Of a DNA stretch of 64,000 bases, positions 16,313 through 25,956 are shown one piece after another; position 1 is the first letter of the stretch, and every line of letters starts with the position of its first letter. This DNA is from Flavobacterium selenitireducens (GTDB taxonomy: Bacteria > Bacteroidota > Bacteroidia > Flavobacteriales > Flavobacteriaceae), in NCBI RefSeq assembly GCF_014748335.1, contig NZ_JAAVIY010000006.1:124001-188000 (forward strand), in the 5' to 3' direction. The notes beneath the pieces are model-generated. The model was not told the DNA's origin. It ran no database searches and was given only the letters and a program-made list of their open reading frames with translations. The translations under genes were made by a program, and so were the position numbers.

Positions 16313-19153
16313 TTAAAACCATTTGCGCGTGAAGAGGTTGATCAGCGTCTTTGGATCGATCGTGACGATAAATCGGATCTTTTCATTGTAGCTTGGTTGT
16401 GCGATTTCCCATCCGTTGTTTGAATAGACAGGGAAATACAATTCAAAATAATCGGTGACGAGATTGAGCCTGACGCCGCTGTCGTAGACGAAATGCGGGT
16501 CGAGATAGCGACTCTTTACAAATCCGGCATCCCCATAAAGCTCGATCCAGTTCCACACGTTGAAACTCGCATTTACGGTCGTCATCCATTGGTTGGCGAA
16601 CGGCTGGTCGAGCCTTGATTTGAACCCGCCTTCCGACAATATGAGTTGCTGGCTGAAAAGCCCGCTGCTTTCCGAACGTCCGTAATAATTGTAGTCAAAA
16701 AGATAATCGGTCGGGCGATCGAGTGCAAAACTGAAAAAGTCGTTCGAGGTTTTGTTGTACAAAAATACGCCTCCGTAAAAGCGAAGGTTGATCTGTCGGT
16801 TGTTTTCGAACAATTTTCTATACTCGAGCTCCACTGCGGTCTTCCCGAATTTGTTGGCCACTTGTACATCGGTGTTGAAAAACAGCGAATTCGTCACTTC
16901 CTGGCGATTGTTCGAATAGCGAAGGTTGAAAACCGAATAGTTCTCGTTCTCGTTGGGATTGTCCACAACAAAATCCGTCTTTTCGCGATAGACGATCACG
17001 TTGCGCACCATGATTTGCTCTTTGCGGTTGTCGCGGAAATTATCCTTGTTGCGAAACGTCAGGCGCACCATCGGGTTCAGTTTCAAATAAGACGCCTCGG
17101 GAGCATAGTGGAAATGATTGCCGCTGATCGAATAGCGGGCGTTGTAGAGTTTGGTCTCGCGGAAATTCTGGTTGACCGAGACGGCGTAGCTTCCCGTGAG
17201 CGATCGCGTTTTGGGCGAATAGATAGGGTTGATGTCGAACGTGAACGGCTTGTCGAGGATGGTTTTGTTGTGAAAGCGCAGCCCGGGCGAGATTCCGTCG
17301 TACAAATTGTAGCTCACCGATGGAACGTACAGTATTTGGTTGTAATACGGGTCTTCGAGGTCTTTCATGAAGTTGAATTTAATCGGACGGTTTCCCACCG
17401 AAAAACCCTTAAGCGACTTCCAGTTGTTGCGCAGGTTGTATTCCGGAACCTCGTTGTTGTAATTGATCACGATCTTGTCCGCTTCATTTCGTTCGAACGT
17501 AAACGTGCTGTCCGATGCTACGTCCTCGAGCCAATGCTTCCACACGACCTGTCCTTTCCTTACGCCATAAACCGGGACGGGAACCGTCGTGCCCGTCCTG
17601 TTGCGCAAGGTGACCGTAACCGAGTCTTTGGTTTTCTCGAGATCCGTGAACTTATAGTCGATGATGTCGCGCGAATTGATCACGGTTTCCAGGAACCAGT
17701 CGATGTTTTTGTATGCTTTCGTCTTGAGCAAAAATTCGAAATCCTTTCCGTCGGTTTGGTATTTGGTCGCAAAATCGTAAAACGCTTTGATCGTTTGTGG
17801 AACAACATCTCGCTCGAGGAAGTTGTCGAGGTAGCGAAAACTCAATCCGGCGCGGTATTTACCGGCGATCTGTTCGTTGAATTTGATGAGTTTGTTTTTC
17901 GAGAACCCGATTGGCTGGTCGAGGTTCTTGCGCGCCATCAGCATGTAAAAATAGCTGTACTGTTCGTTGAAGTCAAGATTGATAAGATGGTAACCCTTAA
18001 GTAGTTTCAATCCGGAAATTCCGCCCATCATTTTAGCTTTCGGATAATATTCGTCTATGTACTTCATCATCACATAGATCTGGATGCCGTCGTAAATCCA
18101 ATTGTCGCGGCGGGCGTCGAGTTTAAGGCCGGTCTGCATATAGTTGCGCAGATAGGTCTTGAGGAATTTGATCTCGTACAGGAACGAATCGGGAAACGGG
18201 CTGATGAAACTCGGGAGTTGATTCAGCCCGTAAAACGGATTGCGCGCATAATCGGCTTCGGAAACGGTGATTTTCTCGAATGGATACGCCCCAATGTGCT
18301 CGTTTACATAATTTACGATCTTGTCTACGATGACCGCTTTCTGGTAATCGGTAACCTTGCTGCCTTCAATCCCGTTGATGACTTCCACGACGTCATTTTT
18401 GAAGCTGTGGAATGCGGAATTTTTCCCAATGTAGAGATTGAAGCTGTTGCGGTTCTTGCCCGAAAATCTCATTTTCGTCAAGTTCGCATCGGCATACGAA
18501 TAAGAAGCGTCGAGATCGCTGTCGATTTCTACTTTCTTCAAAATGTTGATCTCCACGTCGTAGTCCGAAATGCCGTTTGCGATGTCGTCTATCCCGACGT
18601 TGCTGTAACGGACGAACTCGTGCCCGTCGTAACGTGCGGGCGTAAGAAACCAGTCTTTTAGGTAGTAGCTTCCGTCGTTGGAATAGCCGAATTTCGTGAA
18701 TTTAGCAGACGGGATCTTGCTCACATATCGGAGCTCGATGATGGTTTTCTCGCCGGGAGCCAGTTTTTCACGCAAGTACACTTCGACCAGATCGGGATGT
18801 TTTTCCGGTCGGACGAATTCGAGTGTCCCGCCTTGTCCATCCGATATCAAAAGGGATCTGGTGCTGCCACGTTCGCCACTTTTGGCCAGATGGAAACCGC
18901 GCACGAACTCGTCCGAAAAGCGCTTGGCCAAAGGTGTGGACTTGCCCGAATAGGCGTGGTTCCAATCGTTGAGTACGACGGTGGTCAGCGTATCCGAAGT
19001 CTGGTTGAAAAGCGTAAGTTGCTGGAAAACCGTAATCTCCTTTTTCTCGTCGTCGAGATGGGCGATGATCCGCGAGTGATGTTGCGCCAGAGCCGCAAAA
19101 GGCAGGCAGGCGAACAGGAAAAGGAGCGAACGCGAAAAGATCAATCGAGGCAA
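16313..19153 (-). CDS. Pseudo-M1 peptidase domain fused to a predicted outer-membrane barrel
   Basis: The 946-residue protein has a signal peptide (about 1-23, ending ALAQ). An N-terminal half resembles gluzincin/M1 aminopeptidases, with YPFEKITVSEADY and NWIYDGIQIYVMMKY matching the usual order of elements. The zinc motif HExxH expected before WLxEG is missing: the region reads FLKTYLRNYMQ. The C-terminal half (about 600-946) alternates polar and aromatic residues, as in beta-barrel strands, and ends in Phe (LINLFTRKWF), the usual outer-membrane assembly signal. It is therefore probably a non-catalytic M1-fold surface or periplasmic domain on an outer-membrane barrel. The start is TTG. Function unknown. 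Confidence 0.8.
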   Translation of the reverse strand: MPRLIFSRSLLFLFACLPFAALAQHHSRIIAHLDDEKKEITVFQQLTLFNQTSDTLTTVVLNDWNHAYSGKSTPLAKRFSDEFVRGFHLAKSGERGSTRSLLISDGQGGTLEFVRPEKHPDLVEVYLREKLAPGEKTIIELRYVSKIPSAKFTKFGYSNDGSYYLKDWFLTPARYDGHEFVRYSNVGIDDIANGISDYDVEINILKKVEIDSDLDASYSYADANLTKMRFSGKNRNSFNLYIGKNSAFHSFKNDVVEVINGIEGSKVTDYQKAVIVDKIVNYVNEHIGAYPFEKITVSEADYARNPFYGLNQLPSFISPFPDSFLYEIKFLKTYLRNYMQTGLKLDARRDNWIYDGIQIYVMMKYIDEYYPKAKMMGGISGLKLLKGYHLINLDFNEQYSYFYMLMARKNLDQPIGFSKNKLIKFNEQIAGKYRAGLSFRYLDNFLERDVVPQTIKAFYDFATKYQTDGKDFEFLLKTKAYKNIDWFLETVINSRDIIDYKFTDLEKTKDSVTVTLRNRTGTTVPVPVYGVRKGQVVWKHWLEDVASDSTFTFERNEADKIVINYNNEVPEYNLRNNWKSLKGFSVGNRPIKFNFMKDLEDPYYNQILYVPSVSYNLYDGISPGLRFHNKTILDKPFTFDINPIYSPKTRSLTGSYAVSVNQNFRETKLYNARYSISGNHFHYAPEASYLKLNPMVRLTFRNKDNFRDNRKEQIMVRNVIVYREKTDFVVDNPNENENYSVFNLRYSNNRQEVTNSLFFNTDVQVANKFGKTAVELEYRKLFENNRQINLRFYGGVFLYNKTSNDFFSFALDRPTDYLFDYNYYGRSESSGLFSQQLILSEGGFKSRLDQPFANQWMTTVNASFNVWNWIELYGDAGFVKSRYLDPHFVYDSGVRLNLVTDYFELYFPVYSNNGWEIAQPSYNEKIRFIVTIDPKTLINLFTRKWF

Positions 19154-19282
19154 TGTTTTGGCTGGTTATAACGCTAAGGCAAGATACATATTGCGTTACA
19201 AAGTTGCGTGCGATGACAGAATTGTTTTACCGCTTAAAGTTCAAGGTCGGATTCCGTTCGCAAACCGAGCCTGGCTTGGAAC

Positions 19283-19336
19283 CTCAAACCTAAACTTTAA
19301 ACTTTAAACCTTAAACGCTAAACTTAAACCTTAAAA
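19283..19336 (-). repeat. Tandem heptamer array GTTTAAR behind the LOG gene
   Basis: On the minus strand about eight units of 6-7 bases of the form GTTTAAA/GTTTAAG run up to and slightly into the stop codon of the gene at 19331. On the plus strand the units read TTTAAAC, CTTAAAC, GCTAAAC. Same family and same placement relative to the upstream gene as the array at 4775-4830. Confidence 0.85.
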
Positions 19337-20059
19337 ATTCGGGCTCAGCGTATATTTTTTGTAGAAATTGTCGAGGACCTGGACGACTTCATCAGCCGTG
19401 TCGACAATCTTCACCAAATCGAGGTCGCCAGGGGAGACGTTGGCGTATTTTTCGACGAGAACGTCTTTTACCCAAATCCAAAGTCCTTCCCAGAAATCGC
19501 GCCCGACAAGGATGATCGGAAACTTTGCGATCTTTTTGGTCTGTATCAACGTGATGGCTTCGAACATTTCGTCGAGCGTTCCGAACCCGCCGGGCATTAC
19601 GACAAATCCCTGGGAATATTTGACGAACATCACCTTTCGGACAAAAAAGTAATCGAAATTAAGGTTTTTGTCGCGATCGATATAAGGATTGAAATGTTGT
19701 TCGAACGGCAGCTCGATGTTGAGACCGACCGACGTTCCGCCTCCCAAGTGCGCACCTTTGTTACCGGCTTCCATGATGCCGGGCCCGCCTCCGGTAATGA
19801 CGCCATAACCGGCTTTGGAAATCTTGAAGGCGATCTGCTCGGTCAAGGTATAGAAATGATGGTCGGGTTTTGTCCGGGCCGATCCGAAAATCGAGACGCA
19901 GGGCCCGATTCGCCCCATGGTCTCATATCCGTTGACGAATTCGCTCATGATCTTGAAGATCGCCCACGAATCGTTACTGCGGATCTCACTCCACGTTTTT
20001 TGTTTCAATCGGTCGCTTATGATGCGGTCGTCCTCGTTTTCAAAGTCTTCTAAACGCAT
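19331..20059 (-). CDS. LOG-family nucleotide phosphoribohydrolase
   Basis: The 242-residue protein has the LOG/Rossmann signature: SIFGSAR, GGGPGIMEAGNKGA and PGGFGTLDEMFE, the last two being the defining motifs. Family members cleave the N-glycosidic bond of nucleoside 5'-monophosphates, including cytokinin ribotides in plants; in bacteria the physiological role is mostly nucleotide turnover. The N-terminal extension of about 50 residues is acidic and helical. The stop codon merges with a heptamer array. An older label for this family, lysine decarboxylase, is not supported by any PLP site. Confidence 0.9.
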   Translation of the reverse strand: MRLEDFENEDDRIISDRLKQKTWSEIRSNDSWAIFKIMSEFVNGYETMGRIGPCVSIFGSARTKPDHHFYTLTEQIAFKISKAGYGVITGGGPGIMEAGNKGAHLGGGTSVGLNIELPFEQHFNPYIDRDKNLNFDYFFVRKVMFVKYSQGFVVMPGGFGTLDEMFEAITLIQTKKIAKFPIILVGRDFWEGLWIWVKDVLVEKYANVSPGDLDLVKIVDTADEVVQVLDNFYKKYTLSPNF

Positions 20060-20293
20060 TTGTTTCTTTATGAGGTGCTGATGCGCTAAGCGACCGATCC
20101 GTCGGGAACGAAGCCGGAGTTTAGGCTGTCAGCAGTTAATAGTTGATCTAATTGCTGTAATTTCAAAATTTGGGTTCAGGCGATGCTCAGGCGCTTTGTC
20201 ACTTTACATCCAAACCCGGCTAAAGTAACCTTAAATTCCCGAATTCCAAATCGATTTCTCAAAATCCTGTAACGCCTTCCGTTACGGGAAAGC

Positions 20294-20301
20294 TATCTTT
20301 G
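20294..20301 (+). promoter_or_regulatory. -7 promoter box for the DoxX-like gene
   Basis: TATCTTTG, an exact TAnnTTTG match ending 15 bp before the ATG at 20317. Confidence 0.5.
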
Positions 20302-20316
20302 TGAAAATTAGAAGTT

Positions 20317-20736
20317 ATGGCAGCGAAGTACGGACGGTTCAAACAGTGGACAAAAAACATTTTGGGATTTACGATGGTCATGGCCGGTGCGGCCCATTTG
20401 ACGTTTGCGCGCCTCGAGTTCCAGGCCCAGGTTCCCAATTGGGTGCCTATGGACAAAGATCTTGTGGTCGTACTTTCCGGAATCGTGGAAGCGGCCTTTG
20501 GGCTTGCATTGGTTTTCTGGGATAAGTACCGACGCGAGATAGGCCTGTCGCTCGCCATTTTTTTCGTGCTTGTTTTTCCCGGAAACATCGCCCAGTATAT
20601 GAACCGATACGATGCGTTCGGGCTTGATTCGGATGCGTTGCGACTCGCGCGGCTTTTCTTCCAGCCGGTCCTGGTCATTTGGGCGTTGTGGAGTACAAAT
20701 GCGCTGCGTTTGTTTACTAAGTCCGGTAAACGCTAG
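20317..20736 (+). CDS. DoxX-like small membrane protein
   Basis: The 139-residue protein has four predicted membrane spans (around residues 12-30, 46-68, 73-92, 108-128) in the DoxX/DUF417 style. Conserved-looking features are MAGAAHL in the first span, PNWVP just after it and FPGNIAQY in the third. DoxX proteins are small quinone-linked or redox-associated membrane subunits; the exact role here is unknown. It is monocistronic, between a LOG gene and uvrA on the opposite strand. Confidence 0.85.
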   Translation: MAAKYGRFKQWTKNILGFTMVMAGAAHLTFARLEFQAQVPNWVPMDKDLVVVLSGIVEAAFGLALVFWDKYRREIGLSLAIFFVLVFPGNIAQYMNRYDAFGLDSDALRLARLFFQPVLVIWALWSTNALRLFTKSGKR

Positions 20737-20824
20737 CCTCCCGAGAATTTACTCCCAAACCTAACTGTCGCGTCGAATCTGAAGTCTGCAGTAACGCATC
20801 AGTACAATCTTCATCCGAACCTGC

Positions 20825-23662
20825 TCAAACCACCAAAAGTTCCTTAGCCAAAAATCTCGCCGTGTGGCTCTTTTTTACTTTCGCCACTTGCTCCGGAGTT
20901 CCCGTCGCCACAACGCTTCCGCCACCTTGGCCACCTTCGGGCCCGATGTCGATGATGTGGTCGGCGAGTTTAATGACGTCCATATTGTGTTCGATGATCA
21001 GCACGGAATTGCCTTTGTCGACAAGCTTTTTGATGACGTCCATCAATACCCGGATGTCTTCAAAATGCAAGCCTGTGGTAGGTTCATCCATGATGTAGAA
21101 CGTGTTGCCGGTATCTTTTTTGGATAGTTCGGTCGCAAGTTTGATGCGTTGGGCTTCCCCACCTGAAAGCGTCGTCGATTGCTGGCCAAGCGTGATGTAG
21201 CCAAGCCCGACGTCCTGTATCGTCTTTACTTTTCTATAGATTTTGGGAATGTTCTCAAAAAATTCCACCGCTTCGTCCACCGTCATGTTGAGCACGTCCG
21301 AAATCGATTTGCCTTTGTACCGGATCTCCAGCGTCTCGCGATTGAACCGTTTGCCCTGGCACGTTTCGCATTCCACGTAAACATCGGGAAGAAAGTTCAT
21401 TTCGATCGTCCGCACGCCCGAACCTTCACAGGTCTCGCAACGACCGCCTTTCACATTGAAGCTGAAGCGCCCGGCCTTGTAACCGCGAATCTGCGCCTCG
21501 GACGTCAGGGTAAACAAATTCCTGACTTCGGAAAAAACATCGGTGTAGGTGGCCGGATTCGATCTCGGCGTGCGTCCGATAGGACTTTGGTCGATGTCGA
21601 TCACCTTGTCGATATGCTCCAGGCCTTCGATCGACTTGTACGGTTGCGGTTTCTTGACGCCGTTGAAATAATGGGCGTTCAAAATCGGATACAGCGTTTC
21701 GTTTATCAACGTCGATTTTCCGCTGCCCGAAACTCCGGTTACCACGATCAGTTTTCCCAACGGAATTTCAATCGAGACGTTTTTGAGGTTGTTTCCGGTC
21801 GCGCCTTTGAGTTTGATCACATTTCCGTTGCCCTCGCGTCGCTTTTTTGGGACTTCTATGCTTTTTTCGCCGCTCATGTACTGAGCCGTCAATGTGTGTT
21901 GGGCCAGCATTTCCTCAGGCGTTCCCGCCGATATGATTTCGCCACCGTATTTCCCTGCTTTCGGCCCGATGTCGATCACGTAGTCCGCTCGCTCGATCAT
22001 GTCCTTGTCGTGTTCGACCACGATGATCGAATTGCCGATATCGCGCAGGGATTCGAGAGAGTGTATCAGTTTTTCGTTGTCGCGCTGGTGCAATCCGATG
22101 CTCGGTTCGTCGAGGATATACAGCACGCCCACGAGTTGGGATCCGATTTGGGTCGCCAGGCGTATGCGTTGCGCCTCACCGCCGGAAAGTGTTCTCGAGC
22201 CTCGGCTGAGCGAAAGGTATTCGAGCCCGACGTTGACCAAAAAGTGCAGCCGGTCGCGGATTTCCTTGATGATCTCGACGGCGATAATTTTTTGCTTATC
22301 GGATAATTTGTCCTCGATGCCGTCGAACCATTTCGTCAAATCTGAAATGTCCATGTTCGACAACTCGGCAATATTTTTTTCGTTTACACGGAAGTACAAC
22401 GCTTCTTTTTTAAGGCGCGTTCCTTCGCAGACCGGGCATTTTACCTCGTCCATGAACTCTTTCGCCCAGCGTTTGATCGATGTGGATTCGGTTTCCTCAA
22501 ACTGGTTTTTGATGAAGTTCGAAATGCCTTCAAAGTCGATCTTGTATTCTTTGGTTACGCCGGCTGTCCTGGATTTGACCTCGAATTTTTCCTTTCCGCC
22601 GTAGAGCATCACTTCCATGGCTTCACTGGAAATCTTGTCGATGGCGTCGGTCATTTTAAACCCGAATTTCTCGCCTATGGTTTCCAGCTGCTTGAAAATC
22701 CAACTCGATTTGTACTCGCCAAGAGGAGCAAAACCACCTTGCTTGATCGACAATTTTGGATTCGGGATGATTTTCTTTATGTTGATCTCGTTGACCGTTC
22801 CCAAACCTTTGCAATTCGGGCAGGCGCCTTTCGGAGAGTTGAACGAGAAAAGATTGGGCTCCGGGTTAGGGTATGAGATGCCTGTTGTCGGATCCATCAA
22901 AGTGCGGCTGAAAAAACGCACCGCCGCGGTATCGTGGTCCATGACCATCAAAACGTCCTCACCGTGATACATAGCGGTCTTGATGCTTTCGGTAAGGCGT
23001 TTTTCGGTATCGTCAGATTCGTCTATCGCCATGCGGTCGATGACGATCTCGATGTCGTGCGTCTTGTATCGGTCGAGCTTCATGCCCGGCGTAATTTCGG
23101 TCACCTCGCCATTGATGCGAACGCGCAGGAAGCCCTGTTTGGCAATCTGTTGGAACAATTCGGCGTAATGTCCCTTTCTGGCGCGAATAACCGGAGCCAA
23201 TATGTTGACGCGTTTGCCGTCGAAGTCTTTCCGGATAAGCTCTTTGATCTGGTCATCGGAATAACTTACCATTTTTTCGCCTGTGTTGTACGAATAGGCT
23301 TCCGATCCACGGGCATATAAAAGGCGCAAAAAATCGTAAATCTCGGTAATCGTTCCCACGGTAGAGCGCGGGCTGCGGCTTGTGGTTTTTTGCTCGATGG
23401 CGATTACGGGCGACAATCCGTCGATTTTGTCAACATCCGGACGCTCCAAACCGCCTAGGAATTGCCTGGCATAAGCCGAAAACGTCTCGATATAGCGGCG
23501 CTGTCCCTCGGCGTAAATCGTGTCGAAGGCAAGCGATGATTTCCCTGATCCCGACAAGCCAGTAATGACCACGAGTTGTTCGCGGGGGATGGAAACGTCT
23601 ATATTTTTGAGGTTGTGCACGCGGGCACCCAGTACTTCAATGGTTTCGTCTGTCTTCTGCAT
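20825..23662 (-). CDS. uvrA: Excinuclease ABC subunit A
   Basis: The 945-residue UvrA is the damage-sensing ATPase of nucleotide excision repair. ABC domain I has Walker [10 protein letters not shown] and [12 protein letters not shown]; domain II has GVSGSGKST and a second [12 protein letters not shown] with MDEPTTGLH. Zinc-binding cysteine pairs are visible ([24 protein letters not shown] and ECETCQGK), the last pair forming the damage-binding zinc module. Length matches the family. uvrB is not adjacent. It is transcribed from its own -7 box; its upstream spacer contains octamer repeats. Confidence 0.98.
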   Translation of the reverse strand: MQKTDETIEVLGARVHNLKNIDVSIPREQLVVITGLSGSGKSSLAFDTIYAEGQRRYIETFSAYARQFLGGLERPDVDKIDGLSPVIAIEQKTTSRSPRSTVGTITEIYDFLRLLYARGSEAYSYNTGEKMVSYSDDQIKELIRKDFDGKRVNILAPVIRARKGHYAELFQQIAKQGFLRVRINGEVTEITPGMKLDRYKTHDIEIVIDRMAIDESDDTEKRLTESIKTAMYHGEDVLMVMDHDTAAVRFFSRTLMDPTTGISYPNPEPNLFSFNSPKGACPNCKGLGTVNEINIKKIIPNPKLSIKQGGFAPLGEYKSSWIFKQLETIGEKFGFKMTDAIDKISSEAMEVMLYGGKEKFEVKSRTAGVTKEYKIDFEGISNFIKNQFEETESTSIKRWAKEFMDEVKCPVCEGTRLKKEALYFRVNEKNIAELSNMDISDLTKWFDGIEDKLSDKQKIIAVEIIKEIRDRLHFLVNVGLEYLSLSRGSRTLSGGEAQRIRLATQIGSQLVGVLYILDEPSIGLHQRDNEKLIHSLESLRDIGNSIIVVEHDKDMIERADYVIDIGPKAGKYGGEIISAGTPEEMLAQHTLTAQYMSGEKSIEVPKKRREGNGNVIKLKGATGNNLKNVSIEIPLGKLIVVTGVSGSGKSTLINETLYPILNAHYFNGVKKPQPYKSIEGLEHIDKVIDIDQSPIGRTPRSNPATYTDVFSEVRNLFTLTSEAQIRGYKAGRFSFNVKGGRCETCEGSGVRTIEMNFLPDVYVECETCQGKRFNRETLEIRYKGKSISDVLNMTVDEAVEFFENIPKIYRKVKTIQDVGLGYITLGQQSTTLSGGEAQRIKLATELSKKDTGNTFYIMDEPTTGLHFEDIRVLMDVIKKLVDKGNSVLIIEHNMDVIKLADHIIDIGPEGGQGGGSVVATGTPEQVAKVKKSHTARFLAKELLVV

Positions 23663-23687
23663 AAAATCTTGAGGCGGAAATAAGGTG

Positions 23688-23695
23688 CAAAAGTA
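23688..23695 (-). promoter_or_regulatory. -7 promoter box for uvrA
   Basis: The minus strand reads TACTTTTG, an exact TAnnTTTG match, 25 bp before the uvrA ATG. Confidence 0.5.
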
Positions 23696-23746
23696 CGTAT
23701 TTTGCGCTGATTTTCAGGTAGACGTTCGGTAAGTTTGTGTTAAAGA

Positions 23747-23793
23747 GAATTAGACAATTAGCGAATTAGCGAATTAGCGAATTAGCAAATAGC
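23747..23793 (+). repeat. Tandem octamer array (GAATTAGC) upstream of uvrA
   Basis: Three perfect GAATTAGC units (23763-23786) are flanked by degenerate ones (GAATTAGAC, AATTAGC, AAATAGC). Read as TTAGCGAA, the same unit occurs on the opposite strand at 23892-23961, making an inverted pair. Confidence 0.85.
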
Positions 23794-23891
23794 TTGGATT
23801 AATTAATGATTGGGAATGTTTTTTTTATGATTGTCAGAAAAAAGGATATTTAAGAATTTGGAATTCAATACCGCAACTTAAATTGATCAGA

Positions 23892-23961
23892 CAACTTCGC
23901 TATTTGCCTAATTTGCCTTTTGACAATTCGCTAAAGCGCTAATTGACAAATTCGCTAATTA
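23892..23961 (-). repeat. Degenerate octamer array behind the ClC gene
   Basis: Starting inside the stop codon of the ClC gene, the minus strand reads TTAGCGAA, TTTGTCAA, TTAGCGCT, TTAGCGAA, TTGTCAAA and further drifted units. The TTAGCGAA unit is the inverse of the array at 23747-23793, so the two could pair across about 100 bp. Confidence 0.7.
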
Positions 23962-25782
23962 CTCAATCACCATCTCCTTCAATTGCTCACGATATGCCTC
24001 GAGCACGGTAACTTCGGACAACAGCCCGAAATACTTCCCGTTTTTGACCACGGCAAGCGTCTTCATGCCCGATTCCTCGAACTTGCTCATCGCGTTGGCA
24101 ATGCCGTCCTCAAGCGAAATTACCTCGAAAACGGGCTGTATGATTTCTTTGAGGGCCGTAAACTTTACGCGGTACGAATTGAAAATGATCGGACGGATCT
24201 GGTCGAGGCACACGATTCCCACCAAATTGAATTTCTCGTCGATGACCGGGAAAATCTCCTGTTTGGTTTCCGATAGATAACCGACGAGCGTTTCCATCGA
24301 ATCGTCCGGCCTGAGCCATTTGGCGTCGTGTTGCACGAGTTTGAGGATGTCGATGCTGAGCAGGATATTTTTGTCCTTATCGGATGTGAACACCTCGTCT
24401 TTATCGGCTAGATGTTTTACATCCATCGAGTGTTTCTCAAATTGCTTGGAAACCGCATAACTGATCGAGGAAACGATCATCAGCGGCACCATGAGTCCGT
24501 ATCCGCCGGTGATTTCCCCAATGAGGAAGATGGCGGTCAGCGGAGCGTGGAATAGTCCCGACAGTATACCGGCCATTCCCACGACAGTAAAGTTCCCGAC
24601 GGGAAGCTGGTGCGCCATCAATCCGGTCAAATTGACGAATTTCGACACGAAGAAGCCAAGATAGGAACCCACGAACAGAGAAGGGGCGAAGTTGCCGCCG
24701 TTTCCGCCGCTGCCCAAGGTAAGGCCCGTCGCAAAGGCTTTTAGCATCATCGTGATCCCGATGAAAATGAGCAGCACCCATTCGTTGTCCTTGAATTTTT
24801 CCAACAGCGTGTTGTCGAGCAAAACGCGAGGATTGTCGTTCGAGAGCGTCTTTATGCTTTCATAACCTTCCCCGAAAAGTTGCGGGAAAAAGAAAATCAG
24901 CACACCTAAAATCGTGGCTCCGAACAACGCGCGCTTGTAGGCTTTGTTCTTCATCCGGGAAAAAAACCGCTCGACGCGCTGGAAATTGCGGGCGTGGTAA
25001 AGCGAGACGAATCCGGCAAGGATACCGAGCAAAACGTAAAAAGGCACGTTCTGGTAATCGAAAGTGTTCATGCGCTTGAACGACAAAAGCACTTCTTCAT
25101 TGACAAAAATGGTAGAGACCAATGCGCCGGTCGCAGCCGAAATGATGATCGGGACAAAAGCGGAAATCGTCACGTCCGTAAGTACGACCTCGATGGCGAA
25201 TAAAACGCCGGCGATAGGAGCATTGAACGCCGCCCCGATTCCGGCTGCCACGCCGCACGCCAGCAACAAAAGCCGGTCTTTTTGCGACAGCCTGTATTTT
25301 TGGGCGAAGTTCGATCCGATAGCTGCGCCGGTAATCGTGATCGGGCTTTCGAGTCCCGCCGAACCGCCGAGACCTACCGTCAGTGAGCTTGTCACGATTT
25401 GCGCATACATTTGTTTTCGCGGCATGATGCCACCTTTTTTGGCAATGGCGAACAAGATGCGCGAACTTCCTTTTTCCAAGCTTCCGTCGAGGAAATTGCG
25501 GATCACGAATACGGTAAGCAAAATCCCGATTATCGGAAATATCGAATTGACGTAGGGCAATTTAAGCCACGAATTGATTTGGTTCGCATACACGAAAACC
25601 GCGTGGGCAAAGCTCTTGAGTACAATTACCGCTATGGCGCACGACAAGGCGACGACGATACAGGAAAGGTAAATGAAATGCCTCTCGGAAAGCAATGTCT
25701 TGGCAATGAAAAAAAGCCGCTCGAACTGTCGGGCGATTTTCCTTGTCAGAAGTAGTAAAGCAGAAACTTTGCGTGCAGGCAT
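23959..25782 (-). CDS. ClC-family chloride channel/transporter with CBS domains
   Basis: The 607-residue protein has about ten membrane helices followed by a C-terminal CBS pair (about 450-600). ClC selectivity motifs are visible: GGSAGLESP (the gating Glu of the GxExP motif is present), NAPIAGVLFAIE and GSGGNGGNFAPSLFVG. The external gating Glu suggests either an H+/Cl- antiporter or a fast-gated channel; the sequence alone does not decide. CBS domains usually bind adenine nucleotides and tune activity. A near-consensus TACTTTAG box lies 18 bp upstream of the ATG. The tail of the gene merges with an octamer array. Confidence 0.93.
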   Translation of the reverse strand: MPARKVSALLLLTRKIARQFERLFFIAKTLLSERHFIYLSCIVVALSCAIAVIVLKSFAHAVFVYANQINSWLKLPYVNSIFPIIGILLTVFVIRNFLDGSLEKGSSRILFAIAKKGGIMPRKQMYAQIVTSSLTVGLGGSAGLESPITITGAAIGSNFAQKYRLSQKDRLLLLACGVAAGIGAAFNAPIAGVLFAIEVVLTDVTISAFVPIIISAATGALVSTIFVNEEVLLSFKRMNTFDYQNVPFYVLLGILAGFVSLYHARNFQRVERFFSRMKNKAYKRALFGATILGVLIFFFPQLFGEGYESIKTLSNDNPRVLLDNTLLEKFKDNEWVLLIFIGITMMLKAFATGLTLGSGGNGGNFAPSLFVGSYLGFFVSKFVNLTGLMAHQLPVGNFTVVGMAGILSGLFHAPLTAIFLIGEITGGYGLMVPLMIVSSISYAVSKQFEKHSMDVKHLADKDEVFTSDKDKNILLSIDILKLVQHDAKWLRPDDSMETLVGYLSETKQEIFPVIDEKFNLVGIVCLDQIRPIIFNSYRVKFTALKEIIQPVFEVISLEDGIANAMSKFEESGMKTLAVVKNGKYFGLLSEVTVLEAYREQLKEMVIE

Positions 25783-25956
25783 GATTGGGCGAAAGATTCG
25801 CTAAAGTACGCCATCGGGCATAAAGCTACAAGTTTTTGGCTGCTTCTCGCGCTATTCTTGTCTTCAGATGTCGCCATTAGCGAAATCACGGCTTTGGTGG
25901 ACTACAGGATTCGCGTTTGTCAGCAACACCCGTCTCCGCATCCGATGCCGATGACT

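Noticed and set aside
19331..20059. Lysine decarboxylase label
   Set aside because: PGGFGTLDE and GGGPGIM define the LOG family; there is no PLP lysine.
23747..23793. Octamer array as a CRISPR array
   Set aside because: Units are 8 bases, contiguous and without unique spacers; no cas genes.
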